Positions 1 through 7,688 of a DNA stretch of 9,338 bases are shown here, piece by piece; position 1 is the stretch's first letter, and the number at the start of each line of letters is the position of its first letter. Both the position numbers and the translations under genes were made by a program. The notes beneath the pieces are model-generated. The model was not told where the DNA came from. It searched no databases and saw only the letters and a program-made list of their open reading frames with translations. The DNA is from CAYFVR01 sp046541515 (GTDB lineage: Bacteria; Desulfobacterota; Desulfobacteria; Desulfobacterales; Desulfococcaceae), in NCBI GenBank assembly GCA_046541515.1, contig JBKHDD010000185.1:1-9338 (forward strand). Reading direction: 5' to 3'.

Positions 1-145
1 GCGGTGGCGTAATCCCCTCGGGCGTGGGCGGCGGTCGCCATGTTGTTGAGGGTCGCGCCCTCCCCGGCCCTGTCCCCGATCTCGCGCTGAATCTTGAGGC
101 TTTGTTCGAGGAATTCGAGGGCGGTGGCGTAATCCCCTCGGGCGT
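1..145 (-). repeat. Tandem 120-bp TPR-coding repeat
   Basis: Bases 1-25 and 121-145 are identical (25 of 25), and the block TGTTGTTGAG recurs at the same offset (41-50 and 161-170). The period is 120 bp, or 40 codons. The encoded units are TPRs with the pattern LNN...ARGDYATA followed by LEFLEQSLKIQ and REIGDRAGE. They lie in the CHAT protein, and the array continues past the left edge. A 40-residue period is close to the longer TPR type seen in kinesin-light-chain-like repeats. Retained DNA identity implies recent duplication or gene conversion of units. Confidence 0.85.
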
Positions 146-2747
146 CGTGAATCTGGCTGATGTTGTTGAGAATGGTTCCTTTCTCTTTTTTGGAAGGGCA
201 AAGGGGCAGGGCCCGCTCAAAAGCGTCCAACGCCTTTTGCCCCATTCCCAGAACGTATTGGCACTGTCCATATCGATTCAACGCCCACCACGGCGCAGGC
301 GGCGCTTCCCGCTCCACGATCTCCGTCAGCACCGCCACCGCGTCCGCGAAATTGCTCCGGTTGTGATAAAAATTCGACACCCCAGCGGCCAATTCATCCG
401 CCGCCCCATGCTCCCCGGCCAACCGAAAATGGTAAATCGCCTCCAGATCATCGCTCCACCGCCGCGTCAGGTGTTCCCCCTGAAACCGATGGTATTCCCC
501 CATCGCCCGGTGCAGTTCCACCAACTCCGCCTCGTCAAACCCCACATCCCCCAACAACTCCCGCACCACCGGCGGTACCAAAAAATAGGCCAGACCCAAA
601 CTCCGGTCCCAGGTCTCCTCCAGCAGGGCATAGGCCAGCAATCGCTCCCGGCCCTCCGCCCCGTCCGGATCGATCACTTCCAACCCATCCACATTCACCG
701 GCGCCCGGTACAAGGACGCCGCCCGCAGCAGCCGGTCTTCTTCCGTCCCCAACTGGGCCCGCACCTCCCGGAACAGCAGGTTCTGGCGCATGGCCTCGGT
801 CACCGCCGCCACCGCGCCCTCGGGCGTGTTCACCGGCGCGGAAACCGAATCCAGCGCGGCCAGCAGTTCCCCGGCCTTTTCCGCCGCGTCGCCCAAGAGC
901 TGGGCCATCCATTCGATGGCCCGGTGGTTGCCGCCCAGCACCCGATAGATTTCCCGCTTTTCCGCGCCGCTCATCGTCGCCGGCCAGTCCAGCCGCCCCA
1001 TTCGCCGCAGGATGTCGCCGTAGGGCGCTTCCCCCACGGGATGGCGGGCGATGGCCGCCTCGATCTCCCGGTCCAGCGCGTACCGGCCCGTCAGCAGCAC
1101 TCGCACCGGGACGGGCAGCCCGCACACCGCGTTCAGAAACCAGCGGCTCTCCTCGTGTTCCGCCGAAATCCCCAGGGTTTCCAAATCCTGGAGGCTTTCC
1201 AGATTGTCCAGCACAAAGGCGCAACCCCGCTCCCGCCGGGCCAGGGAATCCAACATCCGCAACAGCCGGTTCCGTTGATCCGGCTCCTTCTGGACGAAAT
1301 CCAGCAACGCGGGCTCCTCCCCGCCGTCGAAGGCCTCCCGGCGGATCGGCTCGTACACCGAATCCAGATCGAACGGGGCCCGGAACCCCAGCACCCGGAT
1401 CTCCGGATGGCGGTCCATCAACTGCCGGGCGAACAGCCCGGCCAGCGCCGTTTTCCCCACGCCGCCCGGCCCGGTGAACAGCAGATGGCGCGTCTTTCCC
1501 GCCAGAAACGGCCCCAGAGCCTCGCGGACTTCCATCCGCCGCCCGATGAACGCGGCCCGGGAGGGCACCGGCACCGAACCGTCGCCGGGCAGGGCCTCCG
1601 GCAGGGGCAAGCGAGGCCGGACGTCGGCCGGGGCGTCCAGGTCCACCAGCGGACCGTCGGCCGTCCGGTCCAGCAGCACCGGCAAGGTCCACTGGGCGTA
1701 CAAATCGGTTTGGACGGTGTCGCCCCTGGCCTCCCGCAGCCATTCCCCCGTGCCCACCGCCCGCCGCGCCAGGGAGACGGCCCGCCCGGCGGATTCCCCC
1801 AGGGCCAGTTGGGCGAACAGCGCCGCGTTGAAGGCCGACGCCGCGCCGTCCAGCACCGAAAGTCTCATGCCCAGCACCCGCTCGAACCCGGCCCCGTGGA
1901 GCTGCCGGGCCACGTCCGGGATGGACTCCGCCGTCTCCGCCGCCCGGGCGCTTCGGCAGGCGGCCAGCACCACCAGCCCGGGACGATGGCCCCGGGGCAG
2001 GCCGTCCAGCGCGGCCGTCAAATCGGAGCCCGCCACCGGCCGCCCCTTCCAGGTGGCCTCGTCCTCGAACAGCAGGCCCCATTCCGATTCGCCCTGGGCG
2101 TTTTCCGCCCGGGTCCCGTGCATGCTCAGGATCACGGCGTGGAACCGGTCCTGGGACAGCCGGTCGATGAGCGTGGAGAGAAAGCCGTCGCCGGTCACCT
2201 CGATTTCGATCTCGCCACGAGAGTAGGGGCCGTCCAAGGCCGTGAACAGGATTTCCTCCTCCCGCTCGAAATCCAGCCGGGACCGCTCCGGGTCCAGGTC
2301 GTCCGGGGAGGCGATGAAGAGCAACAGACGGAGCGGCCGGGGCGCGACCGCCGGGGTTTTCTTCCCCTTGCCCCGGGCCCGCCGGGCGATGACGCAGCGG
2401 GAATGCTTTCCCAGGAATCCCAAATCCGGATGGTCGTGGTACAGCAGCTCCCAGGGCAGGGCGTCGTGGCCGGTCCCCTGGATCACCAGCCGGACGCATT
2501 CGTCCTCGTCCTTGGCGTCTTCCAGCGCCTCCAGCACATCCTCGGGGTCCAGTCCGGCCGCGTCCCACAGCCGCCGGCCCAGGGCTTCCAGAATTCCGGT
2601 TTGCGCCACAGCCGTGGGCATGTCCCGGGCCTCGGGCGCGTCCAAGAGCCAATCCAGTTGCCCGGCCTGCTTGGTCAGCTCCGCCGCCTCGGCTTCGGCG
2701 ATCTCCGGTGCGATGACCATCTCGCAGGGATTCCCGGCCGCGCTCAT
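1..2747 (-). CDS. CHAT protease - STAND NTPase - TPR protein (3' end cut by the window edge)
   Basis: About 915 residues are visible, read from my own translation of the minus strand; the C-terminus lies beyond position 1. Residues about 30-370 match a CHAT (caspase-like) peptidase: LPWELL at 97-102, a beta strand in PLRLLLFIASP, the catalytic-type His in SMHG (H210) and Cys in LAACRSA (C264), then a GFERVLGMR segment. A FIGRR linker leads to a P-loop NTPase with Walker A GPGGVGKT (426-433), Walker B CAFVLDNL (D514), a later LLTGRY strand and a GGNHRAIEW segment resembling the GxP region of STAND/NB-ARC proteins. A winged-helix-like stretch follows, then TPR repeats at the visible end. By family knowledge such proteins are held off until the TPRs sense a signal, when the NTPase oligomerises and the protease fires; that role is inferred here. 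The start ATG overlaps the stop of the upstream 69-residue gene as ATGA, with AAGGTGG a few bases before it. It acts in the cytoplasm: no signal peptide or membrane segment is seen. The substrate is unknown. Confidence 0.9.
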   Translation of the reverse strand, partial: MSAAGNPCEMVIAPEIAEAEAAELTKQAGQLDWLLDAPEARDMPTAVAQTGILEALGRRLWDAAGLDPEDVLEALEDAKDEDECVRLVIQGTGHDALPWELLYHDHPDLGFLGKHSRCVIARRARGKGKKTPAVAPRPLRLLLFIASPDDLDPERSRLDFEREEEILFTALDGPYSRGEIEIEVTGDGFLSTLIDRLSQDRFHAVILSMHGTRAENAQGESEWGLLFEDEATWKGRPVAGSDLTAALDGLPRGHRPGLVVLAACRSARAAETAESIPDVARQLHGAGFERVLGMRLSVLDGAASAFNAALFAQLALGESAGRAVSLARRAVGTGEWLREARGDTVQTDLYAQWTLPVLLDRTADGPLVDLDAPADVRPRLPLPEALPGDGSVPVPSRAAFIGRRMEVREALGPFLAGKTRHLLFTGPGGVGKTALAGLFARQLMDRHPEIRVLGFRAPFDLDSVYEPIRREAFDGGEEPALLDFVQKEPDQRNRLLRMLDSLARRERGCAFVLDNLESLQDLETLGISAEHEESRWFLNAVCGLPVPVRVLLTGRYALDREIEAAIARHPVGEAPYGDILRRMGRLDWPATMSGAEKREIYRVLGGNHRAIEWMAQLLGDAAEKAGELLAALDSVSAPVNTPEGAVAAVTEAMRQNLLFREVRAQLGTEEDRLLRAASLYRAPVNVDGLEVIDPDGAEGRERLLAYALLEETWDRSLGLAYFLVPPVVRELLGDVGFDEAELVELHRAMGEYHRFQGEHLTRRWSDDLEAIYHFRLAGEHGAADELAAGVSNFYHNRSNFADAVAVLTEIVEREAPPAPWWALNRYGQCQYVLGMGQKALDAFERALPLCPSKKEKGTILNNISQIHDARGDYATALEFLEQSLKIQREIGDRAGEGATLNNMATAAHARGDYAT

Positions 2748-2953
2748 TCGTCCACCTTTCGGCTGCGGACCAGCTCGTCGGTCTTCATGTATTTCCGTTC
2801 CAGGGGAATCTTCACGCGCTTCTGGCAGAACATGCAGGTGACCGTCTCCTCGCCCTTGCCTTCGGCGGCCTCGTCCACCACCTCAAAACGCACAAAAAAC
2901 GGTTTACCGCACGCGACGCAAGCCACGCGGAAGGTTTTCATTTCGGATGCCAT
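2744..2953 (-). CDS. Small CxxC-CxxC (zinc-ribbon-like) protein, partner of the CHAT protein
   Basis: A 69-residue protein with two cysteine pairs, C12-x-x-C15 and C40-x-x-C43, spaced as in a zinc ribbon, so it probably binds one zinc ion in the cytoplasm. The segment between the pairs is acidic (DEAAEGKGEE) and the C-terminal tail is charged and basic, ending SRKVDE. I do not recognise the family. It is the first gene of an operon: its TGA overlaps the ATG of the CHAT-STAND-TPR gene by 4 bp (ATGA), which implies translational coupling and a functional link. The start at 2953 has GGAGAAAG about 9 bases upstream; an alternative in-frame ATG four codons later (Met5) would keep both cysteine pairs. 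It could be a sensor, adaptor, inhibitor or protease substrate for its partner. Nothing in the sequence decides between these. Confidence 0.8.
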   Translation of the reverse strand: MASEMKTFRVACVACGKPFFVRFEVVDEAAEGKGEETVTCMFCQKRVKIPLERKYMKTDELVRSRKVDE

Positions 2954-3005
2954 GGTTGGGTTCTTTCTCCATTTTCATCGGCGGAAGGTTGGGGAGATTC
3001 GCGAC

Positions 3006-3034
3006 ACTGTAAAAGATTTCAAATGAGGTGGCAA
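3006..3034 (-). promoter_or_regulatory. Candidate sigma-70 promoter for the CxxC/CHAT operon
   Basis: Reading the minus strand, TTGCCA (3034-3029) and TACAGT (3011-3006) are separated by 17 bp. Transcription would start near 2999, about 46 bases before the ATG at 2953, which leaves room for the GGAGAAAG ribosome site. This rests on pattern match only, and such matches arise by chance. Confidence 0.35.
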
Positions 3035-3106
3035 GGATGTAAGAAAAGAGTTTCCGAGAATTTGGGGATTCCCGTTGGATGGGCCGGGGTTCTGCTCGGG
3101 GGAATC

Positions 3107-3135
3107 TTGTTCTTTGGCAAAATCTGCGATAGAAA
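3107..3135 (+). promoter_or_regulatory. Weak candidate promoter for the ATPase-nuclease gene
   Basis: TTGTTC (3107-3112) and TAGAAA (3130-3135) are separated by 17 bp, about 70 bases upstream of the chosen start at 3203. The -35 match is poor. The main support is position: the divergent gap must drive a gene in this direction, and this is its more AT-rich part. Confidence 0.2.
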
Positions 3136-3192
3136 ATGGGAATCAGGCGGAGCAACCTCGACCCTCTCCGGATTGCGGTGCCCCAATTCAGT

Positions 3193-3205
3193 GGAGAAGC
3201 GTATG
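3193..3205 (+). promoter_or_regulatory. Ribosome binding site that decides the start of the ATPase-nuclease gene
   Basis: GGAG at 3193-3196 sits six bases before the ATG at 3203. The in-frame ATG 180 bases upstream (3023) lacks a comparable site and overlaps the candidate minus-strand promoter. The protein before residue Met at 3203 looks like translated noncoding DNA, while family similarity begins right after it (RRFHSYGPV). Confidence 0.65.
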
Positions 3206-4789
3206 CGACGATTCCATTCCTATGGCCCGGTGGACTGCGAGGAGCATTTTTGCGTTCCGCGAACGGAGCTGGTGGACGGCTGCGTTCGGCAGTTGGTGGA
3301 CAATCCGGAGAAGGGCGGCCATTTCTTCACCATCTGGGCGCCCCGGCAGACGGGTAAAACCTGGCTCATGCGCCAGGCGCGGGACGAGATTGCGCGGCGC
3401 TATCCGGATCGGTTTCTCCTCGGAACCCTGTCCATGCAGGGATTGATCATGGGAGCCGATGACCCGGACGAGGTGTTTTTCGATTTTGTTCCCCGCCTCT
3501 TCCGCGCCGGCCTTTCCATGGAGGTTTCCCCGCCGAATTCCTGGAACCAATGGGCCGACCTATTTTCCAAGGGAAAAGGTGCATTTTCCAAGCCCGCCAT
3601 TCTCTTCATCGATGAATTCGACAGTCTCCCGCCTCGAATTTTGGATCAACTGGTAACCCTTTTCCGCGACATCTACCTGAGCCGTGACAACTACCACCTC
3701 CACGGCCTCGCCCTCATCGGCGTCCGGGCCGTCCTCGGCGTGGAAAGTCTTCGCGGCTCGCCCTTCAACATTCAGCGTTCCCTCCACGTCCCCAATCTGA
3801 CGCCGGAAGAGACGACGGAATTGTTCCGGCAATACCAGGAGGAAAGCGGGCAGACGGTGGAACCGGAAGTTGTGGCCGCCGTCCAAGGCGCCACACAGGG
3901 GCAGCCCGGATTGGTGAGCTGGTTCGGGGAATTGCTGACGGAGACCTACAATCCCGGAACGAAAAATTTGATACGTAGGGATGACTGGAAACGGGTTTAC
4001 TCTCGGGCGCTTCATTCGGAATGGAACAACACCGTACTGAACCTGGTCAAGAAGGTCCGTGCCCGTTATCAGGAGCATGTTCTCGCGCTATTCGGCCGAT
4101 CCGACGTTCCCTTTCGGCTGGATGTCGATTGGTGTGCCTATCTCTACCTCAACGGCGTCATCGACAAAGAGTTGGCTCCGGCCAACCACGGCGATTTCAT
4201 GGAAGTTTGTCGTTTTTCCTGCCCATTCATCCAAGAACGGCTTTACCACGCCCTGACGTACGATTTGATCGGAGACGGGCTTCCCATTCTACCTCTGGAC
4301 CCGCTGGATGATTTGGAAAATGTTTTTTCCGGCCCGGATTTGGATATCCCCGCTCTTTTGAATCGCTACAAAGACTATCTTGCCCGCCTTAAGACCGCAG
4401 GAATCGATCCTTGGAAGGACCAGCCGCGCCGATCCGATCTCCGGCTTACCGAGGCGGTAGGGCATTTCCATTTATTTGCATGGCTGCAACAAGCCCTCGG
4501 TCGGCGGTGTTCCATCAATCCCGAGTTTCCGACGGGCAACGGGAGAGTGGATTTACACCTGCGCTGCAAGGAATTGAAAGGCTTGATCGAGGTAAAAAGC
4601 TTTCGGGATCGGGCCGAGATTGCCCATGCCAAGGTCCAGGCCGCAGGCTATGCCCGGCTGCTCGGTTTTTCCGCCGTCGCCATCGCACTTTTCGTTCCCG
4701 TGACGGACGAAACGATTTTATCGCGTCTCTCCGAGGTGGACACTATGGACGGCGTCCGGGCAACCGTGGTGGCCATTGGTTGGACCTAA
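3203..4789 (+). CDS. AAA-like ATPase with C-terminal PD-(D/E)XK nuclease-like domain
   Basis: 528 residues from the ATG at 3203. The N-terminal half is a P-loop ATPase of the AAA-like (PF14516-type) group: Walker A APRQTGKT (46-53), Walker B ILFIDE (133-138) followed by FDSL, a LALIGVR strand, then GSPFNIQRS and a QGQPGLVSW segment, both typical of that group. The C-terminal domain resembles the PD-(D/E)XK domain of the PDDEXK_9/DUF1703 type: a helix HLFAWLQQALG, then E-F-PTGNGRVD with D450, E463-V-K465, and Q479-x-x-x-Y483, the QxxxY motif of RecB/Cas4-like nucleases. All the acidic and lysine residues expected for metal-dependent cleavage are present. No signal peptide or membrane segment follows the chosen start. 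It is divergent from the CHAT operon and monocistronic, with 167 bp to the next gene. Its likely role is an NTP-driven nuclease in defence or DNA processing; the target is unknown. The domain calls are firm, the function is inferred. Confidence 0.85.
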   Translation: MRRFHSYGPVDCEEHFCVPRTELVDGCVRQLVDNPEKGGHFFTIWAPRQTGKTWLMRQARDEIARRYPDRFLLGTLSMQGLIMGADDPDEVFFDFVPRLFRAGLSMEVSPPNSWNQWADLFSKGKGAFSKPAILFIDEFDSLPPRILDQLVTLFRDIYLSRDNYHLHGLALIGVRAVLGVESLRGSPFNIQRSLHVPNLTPEETTELFRQYQEESGQTVEPEVVAAVQGATQGQPGLVSWFGELLTETYNPGTKNLIRRDDWKRVYSRALHSEWNNTVLNLVKKVRARYQEHVLALFGRSDVPFRLDVDWCAYLYLNGVIDKELAPANHGDFMEVCRFSCPFIQERLYHALTYDLIGDGLPILPLDPLDDLENVFSGPDLDIPALLNRYKDYLARLKTAGIDPWKDQPRRSDLRLTEAVGHFHLFAWLQQALGRRCSINPEFPTGNGRVDLHLRCKELKGLIEVKSFRDRAEIAHAKVQAAGYARLLGFSAVAIALFVPVTDETILSRLSEVDTMDGVRATVVAIGWT

Positions 4790-4956
4790 ATGGCGATGAA
4801 GCCTTTGGTTAAAATCGATTGATCAACCTCGCCCCGTTTTGGGGGATATCACCGCCAACGCTCGGAATGGCAGCGACTCTCCGGGATGATTCCGGCGGAA
4901 CCTGTGAGAATGGCACTCCCACTTTCAACCCACCCGAATGAACGGAAAGACACCCC

Positions 4957-5403
4957 ATGCACATCTACGTGGACGCCGACGCCTGCCCCGTGAAGGATGA
5001 AGTTTACAAGGTCGCGGGGCGGTACAAATTGGACGTGACGCTGGTGGCGAATTCGTGGATGCGCACGCCGAATTTACGCCGGGTCCGGCTGGAGGTGGTG
5101 ACCGAGAGTTTCGACGCGGCGGACGACTGGATCGTGGAGAACGCCGGGCCGGAGGATATCGTGATCACCGCCGACATTCCCCTGGCGGCCCGCTGTATCG
5201 CGAAGGGCGCGGCGGTTCTCGCGCCCACTGGCAAACCCTTCACCGAGGAAGCCATCGGCGACGTGCTGGCCAGCCGGAATTTGATGAACGATCTGCGGGA
5301 GGCGGGCGTGGTCACCGGCGGGCCGCCGCCGTTCCGCCAGAAGGAGCGTTCCCGTTTTCTCCAGGGGCTGGACCGGATCATTCAGATGAAACGACGCCTG
5401 TAG
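4957..5403 (+). CDS. yaiI: UPF0178 / YaiI-YqxD family protein (DUF188)
   Basis: 148 residues, the usual length of this family (about 150). The family hallmarks are all visible: the N-terminal IYVDADACPVK motif, DAADDWI in the middle, DIVITADIPLA, the RNLMNDLRE helix and the C-terminal GGPPPF and RFLQGLD segments. The fold is related to PIN/NYN-type ribonuclease domains, and the clustered aspartates (D6, D8 and those of DAADDW and TADIPLA) would suit metal binding, but the family has no settled biochemical role. Start at 4957: GGAAAG lies seven bases upstream. It stands alone, with 167 bp before and 442 bp after, and reads as a housekeeping-type gene rather than part of the neighbouring systems. 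The name follows the E. coli member. Confidence 0.93.
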   Translation: MHIYVDADACPVKDEVYKVAGRYKLDVTLVANSWMRTPNLRRVRLEVVTESFDAADDWIVENAGPEDIVITADIPLAARCIAKGAAVLAPTGKPFTEEAIGDVLASRNLMNDLREAGVVTGGPPPFRQKERSRFLQGLDRIIQMKRRL

Positions 5404-5845
5404 GTTTTCCGTGGTGAATTTTTGGGGGCACTGTAACGATTGCCCGATATCCATGCCTGATTTTTCACCTTCGCTTTCTCAAATGGATACTTCGGGAACC
5501 CAATTTTCCCCGCGCCAAAATCCCTTGACCCAAGTCTTTTCGATGTTCCCGAACCCGCCGCTGCCTCTCCCTTCCTTGCACTTTCTCCAAAACCACGATA
5601 TGAAGCCATTTTTGAAATTACGCCGCATTGCGCAGACAATTTTGAATCCGTTCCAGAAATAGACAAAATGACGTTCCAATCAGAGCCGTCCCCAAAACCG
5701 GGTTTTTTTGACGGAAATTCTTCCCGGAAGCCGAACCGTTTTCCCCTTTCGCATGCCATTGCTCAAAAGGTTTTTCGGTCCCGAAACCGCTCCCAGGCAA
5801 GAATCCAAGGGATGTTAATTTCCCTGCCGATGGGGCGCTGATCCC
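5404..5845 (+). other. Gene-less pyrimidine-rich stretch
   Basis: No coding region is supported over these 442 bp. The plus strand is strongly pyrimidine-biased in places: 52 of the 70 bases at 5521-5590 are C or T. It is lower in GC than its flanks. As a result the minus strand has few stop codons and shows open frames of 66, 85 and 125 codons in different frames, none with a recognisable protein or good ribosome site. A short inverted repeat, AAAACCGGGTTTT, followed by more T lies near 5695-5710, and TTTCG/CGAAA with a 4-base loop lies near 5772-5785; neither is a convincing terminator. The promoter of the following SulP gene must lie here or further upstream, but I see no clear one. Confidence 0.5.
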
Positions 5846-7516
5846 GTGCAAGCCCTCAACAAAATCCACTTCCACAACCTTCGCGGCGATCTCTTCGGCG
5901 GGGCGACCACCGCCATCATCTCGCTTCCCATGGCCCTGACCTTCGGCGTGGCCTCCGGCGCGGGGGCGGCGGCGGGGCTGTACGGGGCCATCCTGGTGGG
6001 CCTGTTCGCCGCGCTCTTCGGCGGAACGCCCACGCTGATCTCCGAGCCCACCGGCCCCATGACCGTCATCATGACCGCCGTGGTCACCGCCATGATGGCC
6101 CGTTATCCGGAAACTGGACTGGCCATGGCGTTCACGGTGGTCATGATTGCCGGCGTCTTCCAGATCATTTTGGGCGGGCTCCGGCTGGGCAGATACATCA
6201 CTCTGATGCCCTACAGCGTGATTTCAGGCTTCATGTCGGGCATCGGGGTGATCCTCATCATCCTGCAGCTCGCCCCTTTCATGGGCCAGGCCGGTCCGCC
6301 GGGCGGCGTCGTCGGCGCGTTGCGGGGCCTTCCGGGATTGATCGCCAATGCCGATCCGGTGGAAACCGGTCTCGGCGCCATCACGCTGGCCATCCTTCTG
6401 CTCATGTCCGGAAAATTGCGTCGCTACGCCCCCCCGCCTCTGGTTGCGCTGATCATCGGGACGACCGTTTCCCTGATGTTTTTTCCGGACGCCGACATCC
6501 GGCGGATCGGGGAAATCCCCTCGGGACTGCCCGCGCTTCGGCTTCCGACTTTCGCTCCGGAACAGGTGACGACCATGGTGGTGGACGGGATGGTGCTGGG
6601 TATGCTGGGCTGCATCGACACGCTGCTCACCGCGATGATTTCCGACAGCCTGACCCGAACCGAGCACCATTCCAACAAAGAGCTGGTGGGGCAGGGGATT
6701 GGGAATCTGATTTCCGGCTTGTTTGGCGGTCTGCCGGGCGCCGGCGCGACCATGGGGACGGTGGTCAACATCCAGGTGGGGGCGCAAACGGCCCTGGCCG
6801 GGCTCGCCCGCGCGGGGCTGCTCTTGGTCGTGGTCTTGGGGGCGGGCGCGTCGACCCGGAACATCCCGCTGGCGGTCCTGGCCGGGATCGCGCTGAACGT
6901 GGGCATTCGAATTCTGGATTGGAGCTTTTTGAAACGGGCGCACAAGGTTTCCGCCCAGACCACCCTGATCATGTACGGCGTTTTGCTGTTGACGGTTTTC
7001 GTGGACTTGATCGTCGCCGTGGGCGTCGGCGTGTTCATCGCCAACATCCTCACCATCGAACGGTTGAGCGCCCATCAATCGAAAAACGTGAAGGCCATCA
7101 GCGACGCCGACGACGAGGTGCCGCTGACCGACGAGGAAAAACGGCTGCTGGACCGGGTGAACGGCCATCTTCTGCTTTTTTACCTGAGCGGGCCCATGAT
7201 TTTCGGGGTTTCCAAGGCCATCGCGCGGCAAAACGCCGTTATCACGCGTTACGATGTGGTCGTCATCGACCTGACCGACGTGCCGTTGTTGGACGATACC
7301 GTTTCCCTGGCCATTGAAAACGCCATTCGCGACGCGGCGGAAGCCGGGTGCCGAATCTACATCGTCAGCCCCGGAAAATCGGTGCGGGAACAGCTTTTTC
7401 GGCTGGAAATCTTCGATTTGGTGCCCCAGGGCCACCTGATGGCCGACCGGACCGCGGCGCTTCGGGAAGCGGCGATCTGGATTGAAGCCGAAGAAAACCA
7501 AAAAACGCCCAATTGA
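5846..7516 (+). CDS. SulP (SLC26-like) inorganic anion transporter with STAS domain
   Basis: 556 residues, the usual size for bacterial SulP proteins. The N-terminus HNLRGDLFGGATTAI matches the cytoplasmic lead into TM1, followed by the GGTPTLISEPTGPMTVI segment corresponding to the conserved TM3 substrate-site region. Residues about 20-415 hold the hydrophobic membrane segments. A linker rich in acidic residues leads to a cytoplasmic STAS domain (about 436-550) with GHLLLFYLSGPM as its first strand and the conserved loop DLTDVPLLDDT (475-485). It moves an anion across the inner membrane. Sulfate or bicarbonate (BicA-like) are the known options in the family and the sequence does not settle which. 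The start is GTG at 5846: the frame closes upstream at a TAA (5816-5818) and the next Met is too far into the conserved N-terminus. The ribosome site is weak. No partner gene is adjacent. Confidence 0.92.
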   Translation: MQALNKIHFHNLRGDLFGGATTAIISLPMALTFGVASGAGAAAGLYGAILVGLFAALFGGTPTLISEPTGPMTVIMTAVVTAMMARYPETGLAMAFTVVMIAGVFQIILGGLRLGRYITLMPYSVISGFMSGIGVILIILQLAPFMGQAGPPGGVVGALRGLPGLIANADPVETGLGAITLAILLLMSGKLRRYAPPPLVALIIGTTVSLMFFPDADIRRIGEIPSGLPALRLPTFAPEQVTTMVVDGMVLGMLGCIDTLLTAMISDSLTRTEHHSNKELVGQGIGNLISGLFGGLPGAGATMGTVVNIQVGAQTALAGLARAGLLLVVVLGAGASTRNIPLAVLAGIALNVGIRILDWSFLKRAHKVSAQTTLIMYGVLLLTVFVDLIVAVGVGVFIANILTIERLSAHQSKNVKAISDADDEVPLTDEEKRLLDRVNGHLLLFYLSGPMIFGVSKAIARQNAVITRYDVVVIDLTDVPLLDDTVSLAIENAIRDAAEAGCRIYIVSPGKSVREQLFRLEIFDLVPQGHLMADRTAALREAAIWIEAEENQKTPN

Positions 7517-7688
7517 TTCCTTTCGACCGCCGTTGGATTTCCAAACGCTTGGAAGAACCTATTTTACGAAATTCAGCATTTTCCCTTTCTCCGCCGCTGT
7601 GGGTCGTGTTTGCGCCCGCTTCCGAAACCGGATAAGATGAAGTCCGTCTTTCCGGGGGGATTTCCCTTCGAATTTTCTCCGAGTTTCG

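Noticed and set aside
535..2652. A 705-codon open frame on the minus strand
   Set aside because: It is in a different frame from the CHAT gene, rich in Gly, Arg and Ala, and shows none of the expected motifs. It is a shadow.
24..3026. A 1000-codon open frame on the plus strand
   Set aside because: It runs antisense to the CHAT-STAND-TPR gene. Its product is low-complexity (Arg, Pro, Gln, His rich) with no motifs, whereas the minus-strand frame shows CHAT, Walker and TPR motifs. It is a by-product of GC-rich codon use.
4832..4845. CCCC-GTTTT-GGGG hairpin as a terminator of the ATPase-nuclease gene
   Set aside because: The stem is only four pairs and no T-run follows on either strand.
5411..5662. 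An 83-codon frame on the plus strand after the UPF0178 gene
   Set aside because: Starts at GTG with no ribosome site, encodes Pro, Phe and Ser rich sequence that mirrors the pyrimidine bias, and shows no motif.
5479..5759. Overlapping small frames on the minus strand in the 442-bp gap
   Set aside because: They exist in more than one frame at once, as expected of a purine-rich strand with few stops, and none has a recognisable domain.
6224..7501. A 425-codon open frame antisense to the SulP gene
   Set aside because: The product is His, Arg and Gln rich without motifs, and the plus-strand frame is a clear SulP-STAS protein.
7539..7554. TTCCAA-ACGC-TTGGAA hairpin after the SulP gene as a terminator
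   Set aside because: A perfect 6-bp stem in a suitable place, but AT-rich and not followed by a T-run. It could be chance.
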